DNA of 64,000 nucleotides from an uncultured Tateyamaria sp. (GTDB lineage Bacteria; Pseudomonadota; Alphaproteobacteria; Rhodobacterales; Rhodobacteraceae), in the NCBI RefSeq assembly GCF_947503415.1, contig NZ_CANNDS010000001.1, positions 1,398,501-1,462,500 of the forward strand. Direction: 5' to 3'. Of the stretch, positions 49,819 through 60,400 are shown in pieces. The notes under the pieces were generated by a model. That model saw only the letters and a list, made by a program, of their open reading frames with translations, made no database searches and was not told the origin of the DNA. The translations under genes and the position numbers were made by a program. The stretch's first letter is position 1. Each line of letters begins with the position of its first letter.

Positions 49819-51183
49819 TCAAACCTCACCTTTGGGATTGACCCAGCGTAGCATGAACAGTCCCAAAAGGAAGAGGAAGAGAAGCGGCGACACACCCAAT
49901 TGCGTGCTGCCCGTGACAGCCGTGGCAACGCCGATCAGGAACGGGGCCATAAAGGCAGTGGCCCGACCGGTCAGGCCATAGAGCCCAAAGCTTTCGGTTG
50001 GGGCGGCGGGATCGCAATGGCGCACCATCAACGTCCGGCTGGCGGACTGGATGACACCGCCCATGCCGCCGATCAGAACGCCGCAGATGTAGAAGATGAT
50101 GTCTGGCGCTGCCGAACCCTCGGCCAGTCCGATGCCGAACATGCTGTCGCGGGATATGTTCACCAGCATGAAACACACGCCCATCAGAACCCAGATCGAA
50201 GCGATAACCACCGGTTTTGGCCCAAATCGCTTGTCGGCAATTCCGCCCAGATAGCTGAACACCGATGCCCCGATGGCGGCGATAATGCCGAAGACGCCCA
50301 CTTGCACGACGCTGAAATCCAGCACCAGAAGGGCAAACGTGCCGCCAAAGCTGTAGAGTCCGTTGAGCGCGTCGCGATACAGCATCGACGACCCAAGATA
50401 GGTGAACAGGCTGCGCTTGGCGGGCAAGGCGCGAACGGTGCCCCACAGCCGCGACAATGCTGCGGCAACGGATGTACGGGCACCCGTGGGCTGAACGTCA
50501 CGGACCCACAGGAAGTAGGGGATCATGAATACCGCAAACCAAACCGCCACAAAGGGGCCGGCGCTGCGGGTACCTTCGCGCGTCTCCGGGTCCAGCAGGC
50601 CAAAGAGCGGGTCCAGACCAATCAGTGTTTTGCCATTGGGCTGTTCGACAAAGATCAGCAGGATCAGGAACAGCGACAAGACACCGCCCGCATACCCAAA
50701 GCTGAAGCCGGAGCCCGAGATCTTGCCGATCTCCTCTTCCGTGCCGAGGGTCGGCAACTGTGCGTTGATGAAGATCAGCGCGAATTCCGCCCCGATGAAG
50801 CCGAAGGCAAAGGCCATCAACATCCACGTCAGGTTGCTGCCATCAGGTGCTGTGAACCATAGGCCACCCGCGCCCGCGAACAACATCAGCGAGAACCCGA
50901 TCACCCATGGAATGCGACGCCCGCCCGTATCCGCCAATGCACCCAACAAAGGCGCGCCAAACCCGATCAGCAGCCCGGTGATGGTGAGCGTAAACGACCA
51001 CATCGCCTGGGCGTTGGCCTTGGCCAACTCCGTCTCAATCCCTTGAGCCAAATAGCTTTCGCTTGCCAGCGATACAAAGAACGGGCCAAAGATGAACGTC
51101 AGCAGAACGGTGTGATAAGGCTGGCTGGCCCAATCGAAAAAGAACCATCCCCAAATGCGCTTTTTCAAGCTGATTTCTGCCAC
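49819..51183 (-). CDS. UMF1/Atg22-type MFS transporter
   Basis: A 454-residue membrane protein with twelve predicted spans. The opening KKRIWGWFFFDWASQPYHTVLLTFIFGPFFVS with the DWASQPY/F motif is diagnostic of the UMF1 family related to yeast vacuolar effluxer Atg22. Further motifs are GAPLLGALADTGGRR, GFSFGYAGGVLSLFL and GGVIQSASRTLMVRH. In bacteria the substrate is unknown; amino acid efflux is assumed by analogy. It is the upstream gene of the mepA/esterase unit with a 2-bp gap before mepA. Confidence 0.85.
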   Translation of the reverse strand: MAEISLKKRIWGWFFFDWASQPYHTVLLTFIFGPFFVSLASESYLAQGIETELAKANAQAMWSFTLTITGLLIGFGAPLLGALADTGGRRIPWVIGFSLMLFAGAGGLWFTAPDGSNLTWMLMAFAFGFIGAEFALIFINAQLPTLGTEEEIGKISGSGFSFGYAGGVLSLFLILLIFVEQPNGKTLIGLDPLFGLLDPETREGTRSAGPFVAVWFAVFMIPYFLWVRDVQPTGARTSVAAALSRLWGTVRALPAKRSLFTYLGSSMLYRDALNGLYSFGGTFALLVLDFSVVQVGVFGIIAAIGASVFSYLGGIADKRFGPKPVVIASIWVLMGVCFMLVNISRDSMFGIGLAEGSAAPDIIFYICGVLIGGMGGVIQSASRTLMVRHCDPAAPTESFGLYGLTGRATAFMAPFLIGVATAVTGSTQLGVSPLLFLFLLGLFMLRWVNPKGEV

Positions 51184-51250
51184 GCGCCCATTCCCCGTCT
51201 TTTTGTTGAACGGACCAAAGCAGGCCGGGGGCCATGTGGCAAGAAAAGGT

Positions 51251-51817
51251 TTAGGCGACCGATTTCAACTGGGGCGCAACCGCGTCCTGCATGGGTGGCC
51301 ATGGGCGCTGTGCCTCTGCCTTAATCCAAGCAGCAATCCAGTCGGGGGTGGGCGGGGACTTGGCGTTCTGTCCCATTGCTGACAGCACTTCATGCGGAGG
51401 TACAATGCCATTCTTGTCGGTCACAGCGGACCGATACAGCACGTGGCTCGCGCATTCGCCGTCGGGTTTCCACATCGACTGTTCCAGATAGGTAAACTTG
51501 TCATCCCAGCACACGGCACGGCTGCGCATCTCGAACTTTTGGAACGCGTGCAGGCGACGGCGATAGCGCACCGATGACCCCGCCATGGTCAGGCCCCAAC
51601 GGTTCTCCTTGAGTACTTCGATCAGACCCGCGCGCTGGCCCAGACCCAGACGACCCAGATCATACAGGGTCAGGGCACGCCCATTGTTCAGCTCCATGAA
51701 GCCATCCAGATCCCAAGGCCAGACACGATGCTGCGTGACATGCAGATCGGTCAGGCCAAGGGGCGCTTGGCGACGGGCTTTGATCATTTCCTTGGCAAGG
51801 CGAACAAATGGAAACAT
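51251..51817 (-). CDS. Acyl-CoA thioesterase family protein (THEM6-like hotdog fold)
   Basis: A 188-residue protein. TQHRVWPWDLDGFMELNNGRALTLYDLGRLGL carries the hotdog signature WPWDLDxFxHMNNxRY in variant form, and MAGSSVRYRRRLHAFQKFEMRSRAVCWDDKFTYLEQSM the beta-sheet part. Members hydrolyse acyl thioesters. The usual His of HMNN is Glu-Leu here (MELNNG), as in THEM6-like proteins, so activity is uncertain. AAGGAG lies eight bases before the ATG at 51817. Confidence 0.75.
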   Translation of the reverse strand: MFPFVRLAKEMIKARRQAPLGLTDLHVTQHRVWPWDLDGFMELNNGRALTLYDLGRLGLGQRAGLIEVLKENRWGLTMAGSSVRYRRRLHAFQKFEMRSRAVCWDDKFTYLEQSMWKPDGECASHVLYRSAVTDKNGIVPPHEVLSAMGQNAKSPPTPDWIAAWIKAEAQRPWPPMQDAVAPQLKSVA

Positions 51818-51941
51818 GGGCTTAACTCCTTGATGCTTAAATTGCGGCGCTGCAGCAAAAGTTCAATGGCGCGGCCACCGTGACCTTGCGCCACATGGGC
51901 GTTCGGCCTAGGTCTGTTCGGAACAATGAAGGGACCTGCCC

Positions 51942-52223
51942 ATGCTGGTGATCTATCAACTGCTCGATCTGGTGTTGAGCGTCGTGTACGTGGTCATGAT
52001 CGTGCACATCATCATGAGTTGGCTGATCAACTTCAATGTGCTGAACATGCATCAGCCACTGGTTGGCCAGATCTGGACCGGTTTGAACAAGTTGTTGGAA
52101 CCCATCTACCAACCGATCAGACGGTTCATGCCGGACACCCATCCGCTGGATCTGGCCCCGCTTGTGGCTTTTGTCATCGTCATCGCCCTGCGCAGCATCA
52201 TTCTGCCCGCGATCTTCTTCTGA
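51942..52223 (+). CDS. YggT family membrane protein
   Basis: A 93-residue protein with two hydrophobic segments: LLDLVLSVVYVVMIVHIIMSWLINF and LAPLVAFVIVIALRSIILPAIFF. Between them lies WTGLNKLLEPIYQPIRRFMPDTHPLDLAPL, the YggT signature. The family is linked to osmotic shock tolerance and cell division context in other bacteria. GGGACCTGCCC precedes the ATG without a strong ribosome site. It is upstream of recQ. Confidence 0.88.
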   Translation: MLVIYQLLDLVLSVVYVVMIVHIIMSWLINFNVLNMHQPLVGQIWTGLNKLLEPIYQPIRRFMPDTHPLDLAPLVAFVIVIALRSIILPAIFF

Positions 52224-52302
52224 TCCCCCTTGTTCACGGCCTGTTAAAATGTGAGTCTGTATCCAACGAGCAGACTACATAAAATTTGACAGGGTTACGG
52301 AC

Positions 52303-54345
52303 ATGAGCGGCGCTGCCACGCTGTTGAAAGACGTATTCGGCTTTGACGGCTTCCGCCCCGGGCAGGAAGAGATCGTTGAGGCTGTCAGCGCGGGCGAAAA
52401 CGCGCTGGCCATCATGCCCACGGGCGGCGGTAAATCTCTGTGTTTTCAACTGCCTGCGCTCATGCGGGATGGGGTGACGGTGGTCATCTCACCGCTGATC
52501 GCGCTGATGCGAGACCAGGTCCGCGCCCTGCAAGAGGCGGGCGTACAGGCGGGCGCATTGACGTCGGGCAACACGCCCGAAGAAACGGACGCCGTGTGGG
52601 AAGCGCTCGAACGGCGTGAGCTGAAACTGCTTTATATCGCGCCGGAACGTCTGGCGGCGGGGTCCTCCATCGGGATGTTGCGCCGCATCGGTGTCAGCCT
52701 GATCGCCGTGGACGAGGCGCATTGCGTCAGCCAATGGGGGCACGACTTTCGCCCCGATTACCTGCGCATTGGCGAGTTGCGGCGCGCGCTCGACGTGCCG
52801 TTGGCCGCTTTCACAGCCACGGCGGACGCAGAAACGCAGGTCGAAATCATCCAAAAGCTGTTCGACGGTGTTCAACCGCGCACATTTTTGCGTGGGTTCG
52901 ACCGGCCCAACATCCACTTGGCCTTTGCCGCCAAGAACGGGCCGCGCGCACAGATCCTGAATTTTGCCGCTGCGCGCAAAGGGCAGTCGGGTATCGTCTA
53001 TTGCGGCACGCGGGCCAAGACGGAAACGCTGGCGCAAGCGCTGCGTGAGGCGGGTCATGTCGCGATCCACTACCACGGCGGGATGGAGGCGGAGGACCGC
53101 CGCATCGCCGAACGCCGGTTCCAGCAGGAAGACGGGTTGATCGTGGCGGCCACAGTTGCCTTCGGCATGGGCGTGGACAAGCCCGATATTCGCTGGGTGG
53201 CACATGCGGATCTGCCGAAATCCATCGAAGCCTACTACCAGGAAATCGGGCGCGCGGGTCGCGACGGTGCACCTGCCGAAACGCTGACCTTGTTTGGTCC
53301 CGACGACATCAAGCTGCGGCGGTCGCAGATCGACGAAGGGCTTGCCCCGCCCGAACGGCGCATGGCGGATCACGCGCGGCTGAACGCGCTGCTTGGTCTG
53401 GCCGAAGCGTTGTCCTGTCGACGCCAAACGCTGTTGGGCTATTTTGGCGAAACCGAAATCAGCTGTGGCAAATGTGACCTGTGCGACCAACCGGCAGAGG
53501 TTTTTGATGGCACAACGGCGGTGCGCAAGGCGCTGTCGGCGATGCTGCGCACCGATGAATGGTTTGGTGCAGGTCACCTGATCGACATTCTGCTGGGCCA
53601 TGAGACGGACAAGATCCGCCAGCGCGGCCACGACAACCTACCCACGTATGGCGTGGGCAAGGAGTATTCCAAGCCCGAGTGGCAGGCCGTATTCCGGCAG
53701 ATGATGGGGCACGATCTGGTCCGCCCCGATCCCGAACGCTACGGCGCGTTGCGGATGACAGATGCGGCCCTGCCGATCCTACGTGATGAGGCGCGGATCA
53801 CCCTGCGCAAGGACACGATCAAGGCTGCGGCGGCGCGCCGTCCGGCCGTCAAATCCATGGTGTCCGAAGAAGATGCCCCACTTCTCTCGGCGCTCAAGGC
53901 CAAACGCCGCGCGCTGGCCGAGGCGGCCAAAGTGCCGGCCTACGTCATCTTCCCCGACCGGACGCTGATCGAGATGGCGGAGCGGCGCCCCGCAAACCTT
54001 GACCAGATGGCGCAAGTCAGTGGTGTCGGGGAGAAGAAGCTGGAGAAATTTGGTGCAGCTTTCCTTGAAGTGATCAACGGAGAGGCCGCTGCCGTGCATC
54101 CGTCGCGCCGCAAGCTGGCCGGGCACAATGCGGGCACGATCTTTGATCAACTGCTGGCGGTACAGGCCGAATTGTCGCGCGGTGAGGATGGCACTGAAAA
54201 GCCGCTCAGCTGCTCAGCCTCGCAATTGGCCAAGGTGGCACAGATGCGTCCAGACGATGATGCCGGACTGGAACGGCTGCTGGGCGATCGCAAGGCGGAA
54301 CGATTTGGCCCTGCCTTTCTGGACGTGCTGCGGGCTGCGAGCTAG
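52303..54345 (+). CDS. recQ: ATP-dependent DNA helicase RecQ
   Basis: A 680-residue SF2 helicase. Walker A MPTGGGKS (Lys44), motif II VDEAHCVSQWGHDFRPDY, motif V GMGVDKPDIRWVAHADLPKSIEAYYQEIGRAGRDG, and the zinc site CGKCDLC of the RQC domain are all present. HRDC-type modules follow (TLIEMAERRPANLDQMAQVSGVGEKKLEKFGAAFLEVI, with a second partial copy ending at LDVLRAAS). It unwinds branched DNA in recombination repair. The repeated HRDC-like tail makes it longer than E. coli RecQ. Confidence 0.97.
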   Translation: MSGAATLLKDVFGFDGFRPGQEEIVEAVSAGENALAIMPTGGGKSLCFQLPALMRDGVTVVISPLIALMRDQVRALQEAGVQAGALTSGNTPEETDAVWEALERRELKLLYIAPERLAAGSSIGMLRRIGVSLIAVDEAHCVSQWGHDFRPDYLRIGELRRALDVPLAAFTATADAETQVEIIQKLFDGVQPRTFLRGFDRPNIHLAFAAKNGPRAQILNFAAARKGQSGIVYCGTRAKTETLAQALREAGHVAIHYHGGMEAEDRRIAERRFQQEDGLIVAATVAFGMGVDKPDIRWVAHADLPKSIEAYYQEIGRAGRDGAPAETLTLFGPDDIKLRRSQIDEGLAPPERRMADHARLNALLGLAEALSCRRQTLLGYFGETEISCGKCDLCDQPAEVFDGTTAVRKALSAMLRTDEWFGAGHLIDILLGHETDKIRQRGHDNLPTYGVGKEYSKPEWQAVFRQMMGHDLVRPDPERYGALRMTDAALPILRDEARITLRKDTIKAAAARRPAVKSMVSEEDAPLLSALKAKRRALAEAAKVPAYVIFPDRTLIEMAERRPANLDQMAQVSGVGEKKLEKFGAAFLEVINGEAAAVHPSRRKLAGHNAGTIFDQLLAVQAELSRGEDGTEKPLSCSASQLAKVAQMRPDDDAGLERLLGDRKAERFGPAFLDVLRAAS

Positions 54346-54375
54346 ATCAGCCGAAACGAAGACAAGGGGGCAGAC

Positions 54376-55149
54376 ATGCTGGTAGTGATCTCTCCGGCCA
54401 AACGGCTGGACTGGGCAGAACGGGACGTTCAGATGACGGCCCCCGCCATGCAGGACGATGCGGTGCGGCTGGCACGCACCGCGCGGAACCTGACGCTCGG
54501 CAAGCTCAAGTCACTGATGGACCTGAGTGATGATCTCGCACGCCTGAACCGTGACCGCTTTCAGGCGTTCGAAGATGATCCGACCGCCGAAATCACGCGA
54601 CCGGCGATGCTCGCATTTGCGGGCGATACGTATCAAGGTCTGGATGCAGCGACCCTGTCCAATGATGATGTTACTTATGCGCAGGATCATCTGCGCATCC
54701 TGTCCGGGCTCTACGGTCTTTTGCGCCCGCTCGATGCGATACAGCCGTATCGGTTGGAAATGGGTAGCCGTCTGAAAACGCGGCGGGGGACATCGCTTTA
54801 TGACTATTGGCGCACTGATCTGGCCAAAACGCTGAACACGCAGGCCGAGCAGGTCGGAACAGACATGCTCGTGAATTGCGCCAGCCAAGAGTATTTCGGC
54901 GCCGTTCCGGAAATGGCACTGAAGCTGCAACTGATCACCCCTGCGTTCATGGAGGACAAAGGACAGGGTCCGAAAATCGTCAGCTTCTTTGCAAAGCGGG
55001 CACGCGGCGCGATGGCGCGGCACATCATCCAGAACCGGGTCACCGACATCGACGGGGTGCGCAATTTCAACGCTGATGGGTATGTGTACAAGTCTGACCT
55101 GTCCACCGATGCGAAACCGGTATTCGTGAGACCGTACCCCAGTAGCTAG
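54376..55149 (+). CDS. yaaA: Peroxide stress protein YaaA
   Basis: A 257-residue DUF328/UPF0246 protein. MLVVISPAKRLDW is the family opening. AMLAFAGDTYQGLDAATLSNDDVTYAQDHLRILSGLYGLLRPLDAIQPYRLEMGSRL and NCASQEYF, then FFAKRARGAMARHII, are diagnostic. YaaA limits free iron and DNA damage under peroxide. It starts 30 bases after recQ, which supports joint expression of DNA-protection genes. It overlaps the convergent kinase gene by four bases. Confidence 0.93.
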   Translation: MLVVISPAKRLDWAERDVQMTAPAMQDDAVRLARTARNLTLGKLKSLMDLSDDLARLNRDRFQAFEDDPTAEITRPAMLAFAGDTYQGLDAATLSNDDVTYAQDHLRILSGLYGLLRPLDAIQPYRLEMGSRLKTRRGTSLYDYWRTDLAKTLNTQAEQVGTDMLVNCASQEYFGAVPEMALKLQLITPAFMEDKGQGPKIVSFFAKRARGAMARHIIQNRVTDIDGVRNFNADGYVYKSDLSTDAKPVFVRPYPSS

Positions 55150-57326
55150 GCGGCACCCTCGTCGGGCAGGTCCGTGAAGGGGGGGCTCACATCTACTGGG
55201 CATTTCTCGCGTAGCATTCCGTGGATTTCCGGCTTGCGCAGAGGTTTGGTCAGGTAGTGATCCAAGCCCGCCTCAAGAATGCCCTTGTCATCACCGTCCA
55301 TCGCGTGCGCTGTCAGCGCCACTATGGGGACATGGGCGCCACTCTGTTTTTCCAGCGCACGGATTTTCTCGGTCGCCTCCTTGCCGTCCATCTTGGGCAT
55401 GGAGATGTCCATGAAGATCAGATCGGGCGACAGCTCCTCGAACAGCTCAATCGCCTCGAGCCCGTTATTGGCAAAGTGCAGATCGATATCCGCATCCTTG
55501 ACCATCTTGCTGAACACAAGCTGGTTGGTCCTGTTGTCTTCGGCCGCCAAAACGATCATCCGTCGCGTCGTTGAGGGCTCAATCGGGACTCCGTTCTGCC
55601 CGATGACCGGCCCCACGCTTTCGAGCCGCGCAAACAGGTCCGCGCGTGGCACCGGTTTTTGCATGATCGCGTGAAGGTGCCTGGCGCCGGGATCATTGAT
55701 TGCAAAGCTGGGGTTCGAACTCAGCAGCAGGATTGGCGTTTCACTACCAGAAGCGCGCACGGCTTCCGCCAATTCCAACCCGTCCATATCCGGCATGTTG
55801 TGATCGGTCAGGATCAGATCGATGTCATCCATCTCTCGCAGCGCCTGTTTTCCTGATGCACAACAAATCACGCCCAAGCCCAACTGCTCAAGCTGGCGCT
55901 GCAGGATCATTCGGTTTGCCTCGACATCGTCGACGACCATCACGCGCCGCAACCCTTCGGGCACGGGCGGATGTTCGGGCAACTTCGCCTCGCTCAGCCT
56001 CAGAGGAATGCGGAACCCAAAGACCGAACCCAAGCCTTCTTCACTACTGACCCAAACCTCGCCTTCCATCAACTTGACCAGCCGCTGCGAGATGGCGAGA
56101 CCCAGCCCGGTCCCATCGAACTGGCGGTTGCGTTCATTTTCGACCTGATTGAACTCACCAAAGATGTGATCGATCTTGTCGTCTGGAATGCCGATGCCGG
56201 TATCCTCGATCACGATGGTCACATCCGCATGCCCCGCCTCCAGATCGGGAATACCTGTGACACGGACAAGGACATGCCCCTCGCTGGTGAATTTGACGGC
56301 ATTGCCCATCAGGTTGGTCAGAACCTGCCGTATACGACCCGGATCGCCCATATACATGGTCGGCAGGAACAGATCGTAGTCCAGCAGCAAGGTTAGCCCC
56401 TTATCGCGGGCCGAGGTTTGCAGCAGCATGATGACTTCGTGAATGCTGCGCTCAAGATCGAACGGCTCGACATGCAATTGCAGCTTCTGGGCCTCGATCT
56501 TGGAATAGTCGAGCACGTCATTGATGATGACGAGCAGGGCCTCACCCGAATTCTTGATCGTGTCGACGTAGAGCTGTTGTTCTTCATTCAGCCCGGTATC
56601 GGCCAGCAGTTCAGCCATACCCACCACCCCGTTCATGGGTGTGCGGATTTCATGGCTCATATTGGCAAGAAAGGCCGACTTGGCGCGGCTGGCCGCCTCC
56701 GCCTCGGCGCGGGCGGTCTTCAGTTGCTGTTGGTACCGCACGGATTCGGTGATGTTCAGCCCAAGCGAGACGATGTCGCCGCCTTGCCCGCGTCTGTCCA
56801 CAAGTTTGATGTACTGGTCATTCCAGAGCCGGATCGTCACCGGTTCGGGCTGCGGCTGCATCCATCGGTCCAGCATCACTTGCCGCCATGCCTGAGCCTC
56901 CATGCCGTCCGTGTTCACGATCCCTTCGTCCGTCATGATCTGTAGGATGCTGACGTAATTCACGCCGGGCCGGATGGAGTCGATGCCCTGAAAAATCGCA
57001 AGGTAGCTTTCGTTGGCTGCGATCATCTGATTGTCGGAGTTGAAGAAGGCAAAGCCGTCGGTGATGGTTTGAACCGAATGCCACAACCGACGCTCCGCGA
57101 TCTGGACCTTCTGGTTTGCCTGCCCCAGCTCGGTCTTGACGCGTTCGTTTTCGGTTTTGACCGTCGCCACCTGGGCTCTGGTCTCCACGATCTCGCCCTG
57201 CAGGGCGGCGGCATGTTTGCCAAGCTTACGGTTCGCCGCCGAAAGCTCTGCCTCTTTCAATTCGAGCAAACGTTCGGCTGCAAGGCGACCGCGCCGCTCT
57301 TCTGCCAGTTTGTTTGCAAGGCTCAT
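55146..57326 (-). CDS. Hybrid sensor histidine kinase with PAS and two receiver domains
   Basis: A 726-residue, apparently soluble kinase. A coiled coil covers about 5-80 and a PAS-type sensor domain about 81-195 ([26 protein letters not shown]). HisKA carries His225 in [12 protein letters not shown]. The ATPase domain has N box [19 protein letters not shown] and [16 protein letters not shown]1 is at about 460-570 with Asp508, and REC2 at 590-710 with Asp640. The missing membrane segment and PAS domain suggest a cytoplasmic signal. No separate response regulator or Hpt gene is adjacent. I chose the ATG at 57326 with GGAGG upstream; divergent from the macroglobulin gene. Confidence 0.92.
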   Translation of the reverse strand: MSLANKLAEERRGRLAAERLLELKEAELSAANRKLGKHAAALQGEIVETRAQVATVKTENERVKTELGQANQKVQIAERRLWHSVQTITDGFAFFNSDNQMIAANESYLAIFQGIDSIRPGVNYVSILQIMTDEGIVNTDGMEAQAWRQVMLDRWMQPQPEPVTIRLWNDQYIKLVDRRGQGGDIVSLGLNITESVRYQQQLKTARAEAEAASRAKSAFLANMSHEIRTPMNGVVGMAELLADTGLNEEQQLYVDTIKNSGEALLVIINDVLDYSKIEAQKLQLHVEPFDLERSIHEVIMLLQTSARDKGLTLLLDYDLFLPTMYMGDPGRIRQVLTNLMGNAVKFTSEGHVLVRVTGIPDLEAGHADVTIVIEDTGIGIPDDKIDHIFGEFNQVENERNRQFDGTGLGLAISQRLVKLMEGEVWVSSEEGLGSVFGFRIPLRLSEAKLPEHPPVPEGLRRVMVVDDVEANRMILQRQLEQLGLGVICCASGKQALREMDDIDLILTDHNMPDMDGLELAEAVRASGSETPILLLSSNPSFAINDPGARHLHAIMQKPVPRADLFARLESVGPVIGQNGVPIEPSTTRRMIVLAAEDNRTNQLVFSKMVKDADIDLHFANNGLEAIELFEELSPDLIFMDISMPKMDGKEATEKIRALEKQSGAHVPIVALTAHAMDGDDKGILEAGLDHYLTKPLRKPEIHGMLREKCPVDVSPPFTDLPDEGAA

Positions 57327-57469
57327 GCCAGCCCTCCGCCGCGACCATATTGTCCCGGTATTCCACGGAGAGGATGAAGAACGGCTTAACTCCGGGGCGA
57401 AACCGTTGCACGCGGGACTGGCGCCGTGGCAGGCTTGAGCCATGGATGCCGGGAGTGAGGGGTAAAAAG

Positions 57470-60400
57470 ATGCGTTACGTGATTGCGATTCTGGGTGCTG
57501 CATTCTGGTCGACATTGGCGTGGGGGCAGGATGCTGTTCCAGACCACCGCTATGTCGTCACCCGAGACATGGATTTCTTCGGAGCAGATCGTACGGCTCT
57601 TTTTGATACCACGTTCGACGCGTGTGTGCGGGCGTGCAGCGCCGATGACGCGTGCGAAGCGTTCACCTTCAACGACCGCTCAAACGCCTGTTTCCCAAAG
57701 TCCCAGATTACCGACCGGCAACCTTACGTGGGTGCACGCTCGGCCACGAAGGTGCCGTTGCAGACTACCCTGAGAGCATCCGCTGACCGACGTGCCAGTG
57801 CGCTGGGTCTACCACAACAGGACACTGACGCAGCCCGTGCCTTGGCTTTGGACATCGGCCTTCGCTTTGCCCAATCCGGTGAAACCATCGACGATCTACT
57901 GGCGGCTTCGCGGGCAGCATGGGCGCGGGGGGATCGTGCGGCGGCCCTGCGCTGGATGGGCACGGCCGTGGCGGTAACAGACGCGCCGGATCTCTGGACC
58001 CGGTATGCCTACATCGCCCTGCGCCAGACCGAAAATGTGTCGTCTGCCGACCGCCGCCGCGCGCGGCAGATAGCGGTGCCTGCCGCCTACAACGGATACC
58101 TGCGTGCAGAGACACCGGGCGGACAAGTCAGCGCCCTTCAAACCCTCGCCGACGCGTTGGAACGCAATGGGCGTGGCCGCGACACGATCACCGTACTGCG
58201 TCAGGCTCAAAGCATTCAGCCACGCGATGACGTGGCCCAAGCATTGGACGACGCCATCGGAAAATTCGGGTTCCGGATCATCGAACATCAGGTGGACAAC
58301 GACAGTGCCGCTCCGCGCATTTGCGCCACCTTTTCCGAGCCACTGGCCAAAGGGGGCGTGGATTATGAACCTTTTGTGCGCACGACCACCCCGGGTCTTG
58401 TGATTTCGGCTGATGGCCGTGATCTGTGCATCGATGGTGTTGTGCACGGGGAACGCTACACCGTGACCTTCCGCTCCGGCCTGCCCGCCGACAGCGGAGA
58501 AGTTTTGTCCAAGGACGTGCCGCTGACCCTTTATGTGCGTGACCGCGCGCCTGTCGTACGGTTCCCCGGGCGCGGCTATGTGCTGGCCCGCGGGGCAGGG
58601 GCCAGCATCCCGGTCGAGACGGTGAATGTGAACACCGTCGACCTGATCCTGAGCCGTGTGAGCGACCGAAACCTCGTGCAGTCCTTGCGCCGCGACTTCT
58701 TTGGCCGCCCGCTGTCGCAATGGCAGGTGGAAGAGTTCAATGCCGACATCGCACAGGAAATCTGGCGTGGTACGGGTGAAGTGCAGAACGAACTGAACAC
58801 CGAAATGCGCACCCGCCTGCCATTGGACGAAGCGCTGGCCGACCAACCGCCCGGCGTCTACGTCGTGTCGGCACGACAAACCGGGCGCGATGCGTCTGAC
58901 GTAGTGGCGGCCACGCAATGGTTCGTGCTGTCCGATCTTGGGCTCAGCACATGGCAGGGCAATGACGGGCTGACGGCTGCGGTACGCGCACTCAGTGATG
59001 CGGGCGCAGTGCAAGGGGCAACGGTGCGCCTGATCTCCCAAGCCAACGCAGTGCTTCGCACGGCGCAATCTGATGCCGATGGGTTCGTTGAGTTCGATGC
59101 GGGGCTCACTCGGGGCCGCGGTGCTGCACGTCCGGCCATGGTGCAGGTGGAAACAGCAGATGACTTCGTGTTCCTGCCGCTGACCGACCCCGCCTTTGAC
59201 CTGTCGAACCGCGGCGTCGAGGGACGTCCCCCGGCCCCACCTATTGACCTTTTTGTAACGACCGACCGTGGCGCGTACCGACCCGGCGCCACGATCCACC
59301 TGACGGCGCTTGCCCGGGATGACAAGGCGCAAGCCATCACGGGTCTGCCGCTCACCGTAATTCTCAGCCGCTCCGACGGCGTGGAGTACAGCCGGACCCT
59401 CAGCACAGATGCTCAAAGCGGTGGGCACGTGGTGGCGCTTCCCTTGGGCGCAACCGTCCCGCGCGGCACATGGCGGATCGAGGTGAAGGGCGATGTAAAT
59501 GCACCAGCCCTCGCCACCCAAACCGTGCTGGTCGAAGACTTTATCCCAGACCGGATCGACGTGACGCTGACCGCAGATGACACCCCGCTGACGCTCAGCA
59601 TTCCCGCCATGATCAACGTGGATGCCCAATACCTCTTCGGCGCACCCGGCGCGGACCTGTCGGTCGAAGGCGACATACAATTGCAACGCCGCACCACGCT
59701 TGAGGCCTATCCCGGCTACCGCTTTGGCCGCCATGATGCGGCCTTCTCTCCGCAGCGCCGCTATACCTCCGGCGCACGCACGGACACTTCGGGGCAGGTA
59801 CAACTCGCACTCCCATGGCCCCAGATTGAAGCCGAGGACATCCTACTCGAAGCCACGGCCACCATCCGCGTCTCTGACAGCGGTGGCCGCCCGGTCGAGC
59901 GCCAACTGACGCGCCCCATCGCGCCCCAAGGGCCTGTCATTGGGATCAAACCCGCCTTCGACGACGTCCTGCCCGAAGGCGGCACAGCCGTGTTCGAGGT
60001 AATCGCTGTCGGTGCACAATCGGACATGCCGGTGCAATGGACCGTCAATCGGGTCGAGACGCGTTACCAGTGGTATCAGCTGTTCGGCAATTGGAACTGG
60101 GAACCGATTTCGCGGCGCATACGTGTGGCCCAAGGAACTGCCGTTCTGGGCACCGACCCGCTCCAGATTAGCACGCCCACCGACTGGGGCGATTACGAAC
60201 TGATCGTTGAAAGCACCCAAGGTCTCTACACTGCCAGCTCGGTCAATTTCGCATCGGGTTGGTACGGCGGCGCAGACAGCAGCAATACACCTGACCGGTT
60301 GACGTTGTCGCTGGATGCCGAACGCTACACCGTTGGCGACACGGCGCAATTGCGCATCGTCCCACCACATGATGGCGTGGCGCTGGTGTCGGTCCTGTCT

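Noticed and set aside
57896-59803. Open frame of over 600 codons antisense to the alpha-2-macroglobulin gene
   Set aside because: Mirror of a GC-rich coding frame; composition is rich in Arg/His/Gly without family motifs, and the sense protein is unmistakable.
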